A stretch of 64,000 bases of DNA from GCA-001856825 sp049965815 (GTDB taxonomy: Archaea; Thermoplasmatota; Thermoplasmata; Thermoplasmatales; GCA-001856825), in contig JBMFVV010000002.1 in the NCBI GenBank assembly GCA_049965815.1, forward strand, positions 56,573-120,572. Reading direction: 5' to 3'. The position numbers and the translations under genes were made by a program. Below, one piece after another: positions 8,881-17,846 of the stretch; the first letter of the stretch is position 1; each line of letters opens with the position of its first letter. The notes under the pieces are model-generated. The model saw only the letters and a program-made list of their open reading frames with translations, was not told the origin of the DNA and did not search any database.

Positions 8881-9438
8881 TTATTCATCGCTGCAGCCTC
8901 CCATCTTCCTTGCTGTGTATAGGTCATCTATGGTGTTTACGTTCAGCAGCCTTGAACTGAACTCTTCATTCAGGATAATGTGTTGAAACCTCTTGTCGAC
9001 AAACTCGAATATCTTCTTGCTGTTCCTTGAAAATTTGAGTAAATCGTTATATACTGAATCATTGTAGATTGCAAACAGGGGTTCTACTGTCCCATCCTTG
9101 TCTATTGCAACTACAGGGACTTTATGATATTTGATAACTATGTTGAAAATAATTTCTCTGTTCAGAAGAGGTAAATCTCCACCAACTGCCAGGAATTCAC
9201 CATATTTCAAAATTGCTTCCAAAATGGAATCTAGAAGAGTTCCCTCAGTATTATCTCTCTCAATTTTACACCCATCAACGACCAAATTAGGATACTTTGA
9301 ATATATCACCGTTTCTTCAAAAAGACCGGTTTGATCCAACGCGTCATAAATCCTTTTGATCATGGGTTGACCACATATTGTCATTAGGTGCTTGCCAGGA
9401 AGCCTTTCACTCTGCTTCACAAATATAACTGCTTTCAC
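8881..9438 (-). CDS. MobA-like molybdenum cofactor nucleotidyltransferase
   Basis: Small NTP-transferase of 185 residues. The family's N-terminal substrate loop reads RLPGKHL (12-18), the metal-binding segment is GGDLPLLN, and the C-terminal part carries EPLFAIYN and NVNTIDDL, all typical of MobA, which adds GMP to molybdopterin for the DMSO-reductase family. That is the cofactor form needed by the formate dehydrogenase immediately downstream on the same strand. The gap to that gene is about 200 bases, so it may have its own transcript. Related transferases acting on CTP or sugars cannot be ruled out, but the context favours MobA. Confidence 0.8.
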   Translation of the reverse strand: MKAVIFVKQSERLPGKHLMTICGQPMIKRIYDALDQTGLFEETVIYSKYPNLVVDGCKIERDNTEGTLLDSILEAILKYGEFLAVGGDLPLLNREIIFNIVIKYHKVPVVAIDKDGTVEPLFAIYNDSVYNDLLKFSRNSKKIFEFVDKRFQHIILNEEFSSRLLNVNTIDDLYTARKMGGCSDE

Positions 9439-9652
9439 TTTATCACCCTGATGTAACCGAAGGACAAGCAGCTGAATCCAGATTCTTTATCACAGACTGG
9501 CGCCTCGGCCATTAACCATCCAGCCGTTATAAATTGTTTTGTAAATTCGATCATTAAATCATAAGTTCATATTCGTGCTGGTAGATTTTCTCAAAATCGA
9601 TGTTTACAGCGTGAAAACTGCTAAGATATTGCAGTTTGAACTTTCAGTGGCA

Positions 9653-9661
9653 ATTATAATA
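9653..9661 (+). promoter_or_regulatory. TATA-like element for rtcB
   Basis: AATTATAAT is centred about 27 bases before the ATG at 9684, the spacing expected if transcription starts at the first codon. Confidence 0.5.
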
Positions 9662-9683
9662 CTCAGAATACATTCAACTTTGA

Positions 9684-11132
9684 ATGAACATCACTTTAAA
9701 CAAGATAGATAAGTGCAAATTTGAGATACCTATGGACAGGGGCAAGGGGATGAATGTTCCAGGTATCATCTACACTAATGATGATCTGCTAAAAGGAATC
9801 AGTGGAGACGAATCACTGAACCAGGTCATTAACGTAGCAAAACTGCCAGGAATTGTTAAGGCATCAATGGCGATGCCTGATATTCACCTGGGTTACGGGT
9901 TCCCGATTGGAGGTGTGGCTGCATTTGATCTTGATGATGGCATTATCAGTCCAGGAGGAGTGGGTTATGACATAAACTGCGGTGTCCGTTTAATAAGGAC
10001 ATCGCTGGATTACGGGCAGATTAAACACAAGATCAAAGATCTGATAGATGAAATATTCGTAAATGTCCCATCTGGGGTTGGCAGAGAGGGAAAAGTCACA
10101 CTAGAGAAAAGTGATATGGAGGATTTTCTGAGTGAGGGTTCAAGGCACGCGATCGCCGAAGGTTATGGATGGGAAAGGGACACAGAGAGGATAGAGGAAG
10201 GTGGGTCCATCGCGTTTGCGGACAGAAGCAAAGTCTCGCAGAAGGCCAGGAATAGAGGTTTCCCACAACTGGGATCACTTGGAGCTGGAAATCATTTCCT
10301 AGAGTTGCAGGCAGTTGATAAGATATATGACGTTGAAGTAGCAGAGAAATTTGGATTGATTTCCGAAGGCCAAATAGCTATAATGGTTCACACAGGCTCC
10401 AGGGGGTTCGGGCACCAGGTAGCAACTGACTACCTGGAAGTGATGGAAGATGCAATGAAAAAGTATAATATAACTGTGCCTGACAAGCAGCTTGCTTCTG
10501 CCCCATTTTCTTCCAAAGAAGCCCAGGACTATATCGGTGCGATGGGCGCTGCAGCAAACTTCAGTTACTCGAATAGACAGATGATTACCCATTGGATCAG
10601 GGAGAGCTTTAAGAAAGTTCTAGGGAGAGACCCTGAAGAGATGGGGATGGATATCGTTTACGACGTTTCTCACAATATGGCAAAGATGGAAGAACATCTA
10701 GTAGATGGAAGGACGCTGAAAGTACTAGTTCACCGCAAGGGGGCGACCAGAGCTTTTCCTGCGGGTAGGAAGGAGCTCTCGTATCCATTTATGGATACTG
10801 GTCATCCCGTGTTAATACCTGGAACCATGGGAACGGGCTCGTACGTTCTAGTTGGGACAGAGCATGCTCTGAACGAAACGTTTGGCTCAACCTGTCACGG
10901 TTCTGGAAGGGTTATGAGCAGGAGCAGAGCGGTAAAGCAATATACAAGTCAGGGGGTTAGTGAAAGTCTGGGAAGCAAGGGCATATACGTCAGGGCAGCT
11001 ACGAAGTATGTACTTCAGGAAGAGGCTCCACTGGCCTATAAGGACGTTGATCAGGTAGTGAAATCAGTTGAATGTGCCGGAATTTCCAAGATTGTGGCGA
11101 GACTTAGACCAGTTGGAGTGATGAAAGGATGA
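9684..11132 (+). CDS. rtcB: RNA-splicing ligase RtcB
   Basis: Joins tRNA exon halves after intron removal using GTP and manganese. The 482-residue length matches RtcB without an intein. The family blocks are present: MPDIHLGYGFPIGGVAAF near residues 64-81, the GGVGYDINCGVR segment whose Asp and Cys bind manganese, GSLGAGNHFLE, HTGSRGFGHQ, and the C-terminal CHGSGRVMSR region, with the guanylylated His in VSHNM or the nearby motif. The start is supported by a TATA-like element 27 bases upstream. The 3-prime end overlaps the convergent prepilin peptidase gene by 29 bases. No archease gene is adjacent. Confidence 0.96.
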   Translation: MNITLNKIDKCKFEIPMDRGKGMNVPGIIYTNDDLLKGISGDESLNQVINVAKLPGIVKASMAMPDIHLGYGFPIGGVAAFDLDDGIISPGGVGYDINCGVRLIRTSLDYGQIKHKIKDLIDEIFVNVPSGVGREGKVTLEKSDMEDFLSEGSRHAIAEGYGWERDTERIEEGGSIAFADRSKVSQKARNRGFPQLGSLGAGNHFLELQAVDKIYDVEVAEKFGLISEGQIAIMVHTGSRGFGHQVATDYLEVMEDAMKKYNITVPDKQLASAPFSSKEAQDYIGAMGAAANFSYSNRQMITHWIRESFKKVLGRDPEEMGMDIVYDVSHNMAKMEEHLVDGRTLKVLVHRKGATRAFPAGRKELSYPFMDTGHPVLIPGTMGTGSYVLVGTEHALNETFGSTCHGSGRVMSRSRAVKQYTSQGVSESLGSKGIYVRAATKYVLQEEAPLAYKDVDQVVKSVECAGISKIVARLRPVGVMKG

Positions 11133-11787
11133 GCAGTACTGCGTATGCTATGCATATGAATGACACAAGGGGGATCTTGTAGACTACCCTTGAATCTTTG
11201 ACCCAGAATTTGTTCTCACCGCTGCTGTTTGGCACTGTAGCCTCCGAAGCTGAATTTATTGCTTTTTGACTTAATTTCCTTCTTGTTATGACAATTGATG
11301 ACGTTATTCCAATCACGCTTGCAACAAGTGTTATAGCCAGTACCGGAGGAAAGAGAGAATCAAGTAACGGTAGATGCGGATAGAAGGGGAGAGCTACGGA
11401 AATGGCCTGCAGAGCCTTCACATCACCCCTCCCTAAATTTTTATTAATTATTCCAAAAGATTTTACCAATAGGATGGAGTATGCTATCGAAATGGTCACA
11501 ATAGAGGGATCAAAGACAACAGGGAGTATTAGTACTACATAGGAAATTAAAGAAAATCTTCCGAGGAAGAATTCTGAAAGAATTGGAATCAGGAACAGTG
11601 CCAACCAGAAGTTGAAGAAGACGTAATAAAAGAACATCAATACATCGAAGACAAGAAAAGTTATGGTTGTTATTTTTCTCTTCCTGAAATCCTCAAACCC
11701 CGCATAGATCAGTATGATCAGTAGAATAACTGAAATGTATGGGTAGTTCCAAGGAAACATCTGGAAGCTACCTCTTGGCGTTTTCAA
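11104..11787 (-). CDS. A24-family prepilin/preflagellin peptidase
   Basis: Membrane aspartic peptidase that trims class III signal peptides from pilin or archaellin precursors. Both catalytic Asp motifs are visible: the first in GFEDFRKRKI near residue 33 and the second in the GxGD motif GRGDVKAL near residue 120. Five to six hydrophobic segments surround them. The frame opens at 11787, overlapping pyrK by 20 bases; an internal ATG at 11760 (MFPWNYP) is a plausible alternative just after the pyrK stop. It ends inside the convergent rtcB tail. No pilin or archaellin genes are nearby, so its substrates are encoded elsewhere. Confidence 0.8.
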   Translation of the reverse strand: MKTPRGSFQMFPWNYPYISVILLIILIYAGFEDFRKRKITTITFLVFDVLMFFYYVFFNFWLALFLIPILSEFFLGRFSLISYVVLILPVVFDPSIVTISIAYSILLVKSFGIINKNLGRGDVKALQAISVALPFYPHLPLLDSLFPPVLAITLVASVIGITSSIVITRRKLSQKAINSASEATVPNSSGENKFWVKDSRVVYKIPLVSFICIAYAVLLILSSLQLV

Positions 11788-12517
11788 AGAATTCTATCTT
11801 ACCGGATTCGCTTCTCCTTGACACACCGAATTCTGTCATCTTCAGAACGTCAGCCATTTCGAATATTGGACCGTCTTTACATACCCTGAAGCCATTAATG
11901 CTGCAACTGTCGCATATACCGATGCCGCACTTCATCAGTCGCTCTAGTGAAAAGAATATCTTGGCCCTAGTTTTCCTGTCTATCCTATCCAATAACGATT
12001 TTACCATCAGTTCTGGTCCACAGACAAAGATGTAATCGTATTCGTTGACGTGAGGAACAAAGAGATCAACAACCGTCCCCTTAAAACCAAGTGAGCCATC
12101 ATCCGTTGCCACTTTGTACCCCTCCCTCACTAGAAATAGATCGTCCCTGGTTCTTGCCCCTACAAATACATCTCCACCGTACTTCAGTATCATTGAATTG
12201 AGTGATGCTAGTCCGGTCCCCCCTCCAACATATGCTACCCTTCCAGACGGTTTTGGGTAGTGGTTTCCATATGGCCCCCTGTAAAATACCCTGTCTCCAG
12301 ATTTAAGCTTCGCAAGAGTCTTTGTCGTTTCACCAAAAGTCCTAAATGTAATTGACGGAGGATCAGATACGTTTGAAAGAGACATCGGTATTTCCTTTCC
12401 ACCTGGCACCCATATCATGAGGAATTGCCCAGGCTCTGCCGAAATGTGTGAGTCGAATTCCATCGTGAATACGTCCTTATTTTCTCTTTCGATATTAATT
12501 ACTTTTGCGTGCTGCAT
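11768..12517 (-). CDS. pyrK: Dihydroorotate dehydrogenase B electron-transfer subunit
   Basis: FAD and [2Fe-2S] subunit that links NAD+ to the PyrD catalytic subunit in pyrimidine synthesis. The FAD domain has EIPMSLSN (about 39-46), the nucleotide domain has YVGGGTGLASL, and the C-terminus has the cluster motif CGIGICDSC plus a last Cys in RVCKDGP. It overlaps pyrD by 23 bases, so the pair is coupled. The fold is shared with the gamma-like subunit at 4985, and the pairing with pyrD is what fixes the identity here. Confidence 0.9.
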   Translation of the reverse strand: MQHAKVINIERENKDVFTMEFDSHISAEPGQFLMIWVPGGKEIPMSLSNVSDPPSITFRTFGETTKTLAKLKSGDRVFYRGPYGNHYPKPSGRVAYVGGGTGLASLNSMILKYGGDVFVGARTRDDLFLVREGYKVATDDGSLGFKGTVVDLFVPHVNEYDYIFVCGPELMVKSLLDRIDRKTRAKIFFSLERLMKCGIGICDSCSINGFRVCKDGPIFEMADVLKMTEFGVSRRSESGKIEFFENAKR

Positions 12518-13415
12518 TCTTTACCATCACCCCCACTATGTCGTCAAGTTTTGAATATCCCTCTGAGTCTAGATAATTGCTTATTCCTTTTTTAATATCC
12601 GAATAAATCCGGTAGTCATCATATAGAAATGCTGTACCTACCTGAATGGCCCTGGCCCCCAAGAGGAAGAACTCGATTGCATCTTCCCATGTCGTAATTC
12701 CGCCAACTCCAACTATGTCCTTTCTGGTTTCTTTGTATACATCATATACTGCCCTCAAGGCGACTGGCTTTATACCCGGTCCTGAATAGCCACCAACCAC
12801 GTTCGAGAGGGAGTATTTTCTCGAATATATTTCAACTCCTATTGCCCTGAGAGTGTTTATGAGAACCAGCGCATCAGCCTTCTCAGATGCTTTTGCTAGG
12901 GCGACTATGTCCGTCACGTTTGGTGTTAGCTTTGACCATATCTGAAGGTTAGTCTTACTCTTTATCTCGTTTATAATCTCTTCCACCAGATCCACATCCT
13001 GCCCGACTTCTGAACCTACCCCCTGTACGTGCGGACAAGATAAATTTAACTCAACTTTGTCAAATCCTGCTACCTCAACTTTCTTCGAAAGATTGACAAA
13101 CTCTTCAACACTCCCTCCGAAAATGGATACAACAGTCCTCTTTTTTTCAGAGAAATTTCTATATTCTTCTATAAAGTTGTCAATTCCTGGATTTGCAAGC
13201 CCCACCGCGTTGAGGAGACCGGTCTTTATCTCAGATATTACAGGAGTTGGATACCCGGCCCTCTCGCTGATACCAATAGACTTTGTCACGACTGCTCCTG
13301 CACCTGACTGCAGTGAGCGAAGCAGTGACCCAGATGTCTCGTCCAGTATGCCACTGGCAAGAATGACCGGATTTTCCATGGAAAAGTTACCAACCTTAGT
13401 GGAAATTGAAGCCAT
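12495..13415 (-). CDS. pyrD: Dihydroorotate dehydrogenase, class 1B catalytic subunit
   Basis: FMN enzyme oxidising dihydroorotate to orotate. The active-site Cys of class 1 enzymes is seen in ELNLSCPHVQG near residue 130, and the phosphate-binding GVGGITTWEDAIEF segment is near 236-249. The 306-residue length is typical. The start MASISTKVGNFSMENPVILASG is the normal opening of the class. It is followed directly by pyrK, confirming the class 1B heterotetramer. Confidence 0.95.
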   Translation of the reverse strand: MASISTKVGNFSMENPVILASGILDETSGSLLRSLQSGAGAVVTKSIGISERAGYPTPVISEIKTGLLNAVGLANPGIDNFIEEYRNFSEKKRTVVSIFGGSVEEFVNLSKKVEVAGFDKVELNLSCPHVQGVGSEVGQDVDLVEEIINEIKSKTNLQIWSKLTPNVTDIVALAKASEKADALVLINTLRAIGVEIYSRKYSLSNVVGGYSGPGIKPVALRAVYDVYKETRKDIVGVGGITTWEDAIEFFLLGARAIQVGTAFLYDDYRIYSDIKKGISNYLDSEGYSKLDDIVGVMVKNAARKSN

Positions 13416-13444
13416 CGAAGTAGATTTCCATGTTACATAAAAAT

Positions 13445-15211
13445 TTAGGGATTATCTGCAAGAGCTTTCTTCTTCTGCGAATGATACATCTCCATAATTT
13501 CCTGTTCATTAGTGGCTTCGTCTGCTTTTTTGTCTGTTCTCCATCTACCTGTGAATCTTGGGAATCTAATTGCCAGTCCCGCCCCCTTCTTTACAACATC
13601 ACGGCAGCAAGTATGGGTAGGCGAAAGCGTTATTTCTGCACCTTTGACCTCTAGGACGATGGATGGTGCAAACCAGAAGTCCGCATCTATGGCACTTTCG
13701 ACCCTCGGATCCTTTGTCTTCATTGAGTACGGCTTAAGCATTCTTGGAAGGTTATCTAGCTGTTCTTCTGAAAAGCCGGACCCAAGTTTGCAGATAGTCC
13801 TGAACTTGTCTTCCTCTCTAGAATAAACTGCCATGAGCAGTGCACCATAACCTCCGCTCCTTTTCCCTTGGCCACCGAACGCTCCAACAACAACTAGGTC
13901 GACGGTGTCTTCCATTTCCAGTTGGTATTCCCTCTTGTACTTAATCCATAGAAACTCTCTCGCTCCAGGCTTATAGATAGATTTGTCTTCTATGCTCTTT
14001 GCCATTATTCCTTCACATCCGGCCTCTAACGCTTCGTTGAAGAACCTGTCTGCCGATTCAACGTCAGAAACCACTCTGCTCTTGGCAATTTTTATGTTCT
14101 CGCTCTCTTCTATTGCATTTATTAGCTTAAGTCTCCTCTGGGCGTAAGGTATATCCATTAGGTTTATGTCGTTAATCATCATTGCATCAAATAAGAAGAG
14201 GACAACTGGAATCTTCTCTATAGTCTCCTTCAGGTCATATTTTCTCCCTCTCCGTCGGGATATTTCCTGGAATGGGAGCATTTCATTTGTATCCATGTTG
14301 AATGGAACAGCTTCTCCATCGAGGATGGCGTTTTCAGCTTTCACATTCTTCTTGATCTCATCAATTATGTCAGGAAATTGCGACGTGACATTTTCCAGTC
14401 TCCTTGAGAATAATTCTACCCTGTTTCCGATCTTGTGTACCTGAGTTCTAAGACCATCGTATTTGTATTCTATCGCAAATCTTCCGTCCATCCTTTCGAG
14501 AATTTCATTTAGCGATGGCAGCCTTTCTGCAAGCATAGACCGAATTGGAATTCCTGGAGTCACCTTTAAACTTAAAAGTGAATCGATCCCTCCTGACATC
14601 GCCCTGTAGGCAAGCTCCGAAAGGTTGGGCATGATGTTGTATGCTCTTTCAACGAGATCGCTCTTCTCCTTTGTTCCATAAGCGACAGCGATAGAATCCA
14701 CTATCGTCATGTCTGCCACCCCAATTCTCATCTTACCTGTTACAATTCTAAGGAGATACCTGATTTCTACAGGTTCAGCGTTTTGGAGTAGGTCAAGTAG
14801 GATTTGTAGCTTCCTCGTCTGAGACCCCTCTCCACTTGCCCTGGAAATTTTCAATAGGGAACCGTATACCTTCTTAACTGTCAGTTCTTCAGAGAAAAGT
14901 GATGCCTGTCTCTTGTTTTTAAGGAGCTCTTCTCCAATTTTCCCAAGGTCACCTTTCTTGATTAACTCCGTATCTATAGTGGCTTCCTTCAACCCGCTCA
15001 AAGAGGATAGTGCCCTAATAGCAATTTTCTCTGCTATTCCCAGCTCGATACCCTCGTAATCTGGTGCTACCTTTCCCTGGAGTAGAAATACTGTTTCCCG
15101 AATATCATCTTCAGCTCTCCTCAAAAGCCCAGATATCAGATCAACCATCTCAAGCCTTTTCGTTGTACTTTCTATTTTGTCAAGTATTTCCGCAAGCTCT
15201 AGGAATCTCAC
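13445..15211 (-). CDS. lig: ATP-dependent DNA ligase
   Basis: Seals nicks in replication and repair. The adenylated Lys is K250 in the EYKYDGLR motif; an N-terminal DNA-binding domain precedes it (about 1-215) and the OB-fold with its closing motif (RFPRFTGRWRTDK) lies near 552-564. At 588 residues it matches archaeal replicative ligases. It is the only ligase gene in the window and stands alone, 29 bases beyond pyrD on the same strand. Confidence 0.96.
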   Translation of the reverse strand: MRFLELAEILDKIESTTKRLEMVDLISGLLRRAEDDIRETVFLLQGKVAPDYEGIELGIAEKIAIRALSSLSGLKEATIDTELIKKGDLGKIGEELLKNKRQASLFSEELTVKKVYGSLLKISRASGEGSQTRKLQILLDLLQNAEPVEIRYLLRIVTGKMRIGVADMTIVDSIAVAYGTKEKSDLVERAYNIMPNLSELAYRAMSGGIDSLLSLKVTPGIPIRSMLAERLPSLNEILERMDGRFAIEYKYDGLRTQVHKIGNRVELFSRRLENVTSQFPDIIDEIKKNVKAENAILDGEAVPFNMDTNEMLPFQEISRRRGRKYDLKETIEKIPVVLFLFDAMMINDINLMDIPYAQRRLKLINAIEESENIKIAKSRVVSDVESADRFFNEALEAGCEGIMAKSIEDKSIYKPGAREFLWIKYKREYQLEMEDTVDLVVVGAFGGQGKRSGGYGALLMAVYSREEDKFRTICKLGSGFSEEQLDNLPRMLKPYSMKTKDPRVESAIDADFWFAPSIVLEVKGAEITLSPTHTCCRDVVKKGAGLAIRFPRFTGRWRTDKKADEATNEQEIMEMYHSQKKKALADNP

Positions 15212-15640
15212 AAATACAAATACGACATCTACTAATAAATATCACCAATATTCTCACGATTGCTTTGCTCCAGGAAGAATGGCTCGGAAGGAATGTTAGA
15301 GGCAATAGGATAGTTGAAATCCACTGCAATTTCTAATCAAAACTACATTATCCACCTTTAGAAACCCGATATGGATGCTCAGTCGTCTACTGTTGTTTCA
15401 TGGATGCATATGGACCATTGACACGTTGTGAAACTTGGGGGTATTAGTTAAGCATGAAGACGGATATATTTATTCACGCAAAACACTTTAATGATTATTA
15501 AAATAAATCTTTGTCTTTTCTAAAATGCAGATAAATACTGTGTCTAGTAGACGATGTGGTTTGATAGTTACTATTGTTGCCAATGAGTGGTCGAAGTCGA
15601 CAGTTCTCTAAATGCTTTTATTTGAGTAAAAAATGGGGAA
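15212..15640. other. Long intergenic region ahead of the thiolase operon
   Basis: No conserved gene was recognised. It has a strong TATA-like element, ATATATTTAT (15464-15473), and a second weaker one, TTTTATTT (15616-15623). A 28-codon frame at 15525-15611 has no supporting features. I see no tRNA or stable RNA fold. Confidence 0.4.
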
Positions 15641-15730
15641 ATGATCCAGTTGAGAAGCGAAATTGAACTATCAGATAACGGGGAAAATGCAATGATTATT
15701 AAGTTAACTGGTTCAAATAGAGGGATCTAA
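15641..15730 (+). CDS. Possible 29-residue leader peptide upstream of thiolase
   Basis: The frame starts with ATG at 15641 and stops one base before the thiolase ATG, encoding a short peptide (starts MIQLRSEIEL). A TATA-like TTTTATTT is centred about 21 bases before it, close to the leaderless spacing, so transcription would begin at or near this ATG rather than the thiolase ATG. That placement is the only support; the peptide resembles nothing I know. It could instead be untranslated leader. Confidence 0.3.
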   Translation: MIQLRSEIELSDNGENAMIIKLTGSNRGI

Positions 15731-15731
15731 A

Positions 15732-16892
15732 ATGGTAGACGTTTTTATAGTTGGCGCAATGAGAACACCCTTGGGGAAATATGGAAAGTCGCTTTCAGCG
15801 TACAGCGCAATAGAACTAGGCACAGTCGCCATAAAGGCAGCACTGCAGAAAGCAGGAGTTCAACCCGCTCAGGTACAGGAAGTTGTTATGGGGAATGTCA
15901 TAGAAGCCGGGCTCGGTCAAGACCCTGCACGCCAGGCAGCAATTGCTGCAGGCATTCCAGTTGAAGTCTCTGGTTCAACAGTCAACATGGTATGCGCGTC
16001 TGGAATGCTCGCTATTGCAAATGCATTTTATCAGATAAAGGCGGGCCAGAGGGATGTTATGGTGGTAGGAGGTATGGAAAGTATGAGCAACGCACCATTC
16101 ATACTTGACTCGAGCTTTAGGAGAGAAAATAAGGGGCTGAGCGCATCCAGACCCGTAATGGACGCCATGATAAAGGACGGACTTTGGGACTTTAAGTACA
16201 ATAAACATATGGGAGCGATTTCAGACGAATGGGCAAAGGATCATAATATCACGAGAGAGATGGCAGATGAGTATGCACTGGAAAGCTTCAAGAGGGCTTC
16301 CGAAGCAACAAAGAATGGTTACTTTAAGAAAGAAATAGCTCCGATAAGGGGGTTTGACTTGGACGAAGGAATTAGGGAGACAAGCAAAGAAATGTTGGCC
16401 AGCCTTAAGCCATCATTTACTCCAGATGGTATTCTGACTGCGGGAAATTCCTCACAGATAACAGATGGAGCTGCCGCGCTAGTTTTGGCCAACGAGGATT
16501 TTATAAATCAAAATTCGCTTGAAAAGAGGGCAAAAATCATTGGTTTTGACACAACATCGATGGACCCTTATGATTTCCCCTATTCCCCTGTACCGTCAGT
16601 GAAGAACCTTCTCAAGAGGATAGGAATGAAAATAGGGGACTTCGATCTGGTAGAACACAATGAGGCATTTTCTGTTGCATCCATAGCGGTCAGGGATGGA
16701 CTTGGACTGGATTGGAAGAAATTCAATATCCGAGGTGGTGCTATTGCGATCGGTCACCCGCTAGGTGCATCTGGAGCTAGAATAGTCGTGACGCTCCTAA
16801 GAGAGCTTGAGGATCTCAAGCTGGGAAGGGGAATAGCCACCATCTGCCACGGTGGTGGAGGGGCATATTCTATGGCAATTGAGGCGATCTAA
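15732..16892 (+). CDS. Acetyl-CoA acetyltransferase (thiolase)
   Basis: Condenses two acetyl-CoA to acetoacetyl-CoA or cleaves 3-ketoacyl-CoA. The nucleophile is C88 in NMVCASGM, the acid/base His residues are in EHNEAFSVAS and GGAIAIGHPLGASGAR, and the second Cys is in CHGGGGAYSMA at the C-terminus. At 386 residues it is a bacterial-type biosynthetic/degradative thiolase, unlike the SCP-x type gene at 18299. The dehydrogenase gene starts on the base after its stop codon, so the pair form an operon for acetoacetyl-CoA/3-hydroxybutyryl-CoA interconversion. Confidence 0.94.
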   Translation: MVDVFIVGAMRTPLGKYGKSLSAYSAIELGTVAIKAALQKAGVQPAQVQEVVMGNVIEAGLGQDPARQAAIAAGIPVEVSGSTVNMVCASGMLAIANAFYQIKAGQRDVMVVGGMESMSNAPFILDSSFRRENKGLSASRPVMDAMIKDGLWDFKYNKHMGAISDEWAKDHNITREMADEYALESFKRASEATKNGYFKKEIAPIRGFDLDEGIRETSKEMLASLKPSFTPDGILTAGNSSQITDGAAALVLANEDFINQNSLEKRAKIIGFDTTSMDPYDFPYSPVPSVKNLLKRIGMKIGDFDLVEHNEAFSVASIAVRDGLGLDWKKFNIRGGAIAIGHPLGASGARIVVTLLRELEDLKLGRGIATICHGGGGAYSMAIEAI

Positions 16893-17729
16893 ATGAAAAT
16901 AGGTGTAATTGGAATTGGTATAATGGGGTCTGGAATTGCTCAGCTTTCGGCAACCGCTGGGCATGATGTTGTTGTAACTGACGTAAGCAAGGATTTCTAT
17001 GATAAGGCAGTAATATCAATGGGAAAAAGCATTGACAAACTGATAGAGAAGAAAGTTGTAAATCAGACCAAGGAGAAGATACTGTCAAGAATAACTTATT
17101 CTGACGAGCTCAAGGCATTTTCTGACTGTAACATAGTGATTGAAGCTGTAGTGGAAAATTACAAAGAAAAGGTAAATTTCTTGAAGAAACTAGAACCCAT
17201 AGTCTCAAAGGATGCCATTCTTGCGTCAAATACTTCCTCGATCAGCATAACATCCCTTGCATCCAGTCTCAAGGACCCATCAAGATTTTTGGGGATTCAC
17301 TTCTTCAATCCAGTTGCCTTAATGAACCTCATAGAACTGATAAAAGGCGTCAGGACATCAAAGGAAGCATTAGACCGCGCTATCGAGTTTTCCAAGAGTG
17401 TTGGAAAGGAATATGTTGTAGTCAATGACTCTCCTGGATTTGTCACTACAAGGGTGATAGCTTTGCTAGTGAATGAAGGTGCATTTGAGTACTCCGAAGG
17501 TCTCGCCTCCAGGGAGGACATAGACAAGGCACTCAAATTAGGTGGCAACTTTCCGATGGGACCACTAACCCTAGGAGATCTTATCGGCCTGGATACGGTC
17601 GTCAATATTATGGATGTGATGTACGACTCATTTAAAGACCCAAAATTCAGGGCTGCGCCAATACTGAGAAAGATGGTCGAGGCAGGAAAGCTCGGCAGAA
17701 AAACAGGAGAAGGATTCTACAAATACTGA
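16893..17729 (+). CDS. 3-hydroxybutyryl-CoA (3-hydroxyacyl-CoA) dehydrogenase
   Basis: NAD(P)-dependent enzyme acting on 3-hydroxyacyl-CoA. The Rossmann motif GIGIMGSGIAQL is at residues 6-17, the substrate-binding ASNTSSIS is near 111-118, the catalytic His-Glu pair is in GIHFFNPVALMNLIE, and the C-terminal helical domain has NFPMGPLTLGDLIGLD. The 278-residue length is standard for the single-domain enzyme with no fused hydratase. Its ATG follows the thiolase stop with no gap. The rest of a beta-oxidation or butyrate-type pathway is not in the window. Confidence 0.94.
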   Translation: MKIGVIGIGIMGSGIAQLSATAGHDVVVTDVSKDFYDKAVISMGKSIDKLIEKKVVNQTKEKILSRITYSDELKAFSDCNIVIEAVVENYKEKVNFLKKLEPIVSKDAILASNTSSISITSLASSLKDPSRFLGIHFFNPVALMNLIELIKGVRTSKEALDRAIEFSKSVGKEYVVVNDSPGFVTTRVIALLVNEGAFEYSEGLASREDIDKALKLGGNFPMGPLTLGDLIGLDTVVNIMDVMYDSFKDPKFRAAPILRKMVEAGKLGRKTGEGFYKY

Positions 17730-17846
17730 ATTATTGAAACAGGTAGACAGGCCTGGAAATTACTCACAAATTTTGATTATACAACAAAACTAGCGTTTCT
17801 GATAATAAGAGAAAGAAGTAAAAATAAAAAAGAAGTATTGATGAGA

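Noticed and set aside
15713..15726. GGTTCAAATAGAGG resembling a tRNA T-arm
   Set aside because: No matching stem or cloverleaf around it; it is inside the short frame ahead of the thiolase.
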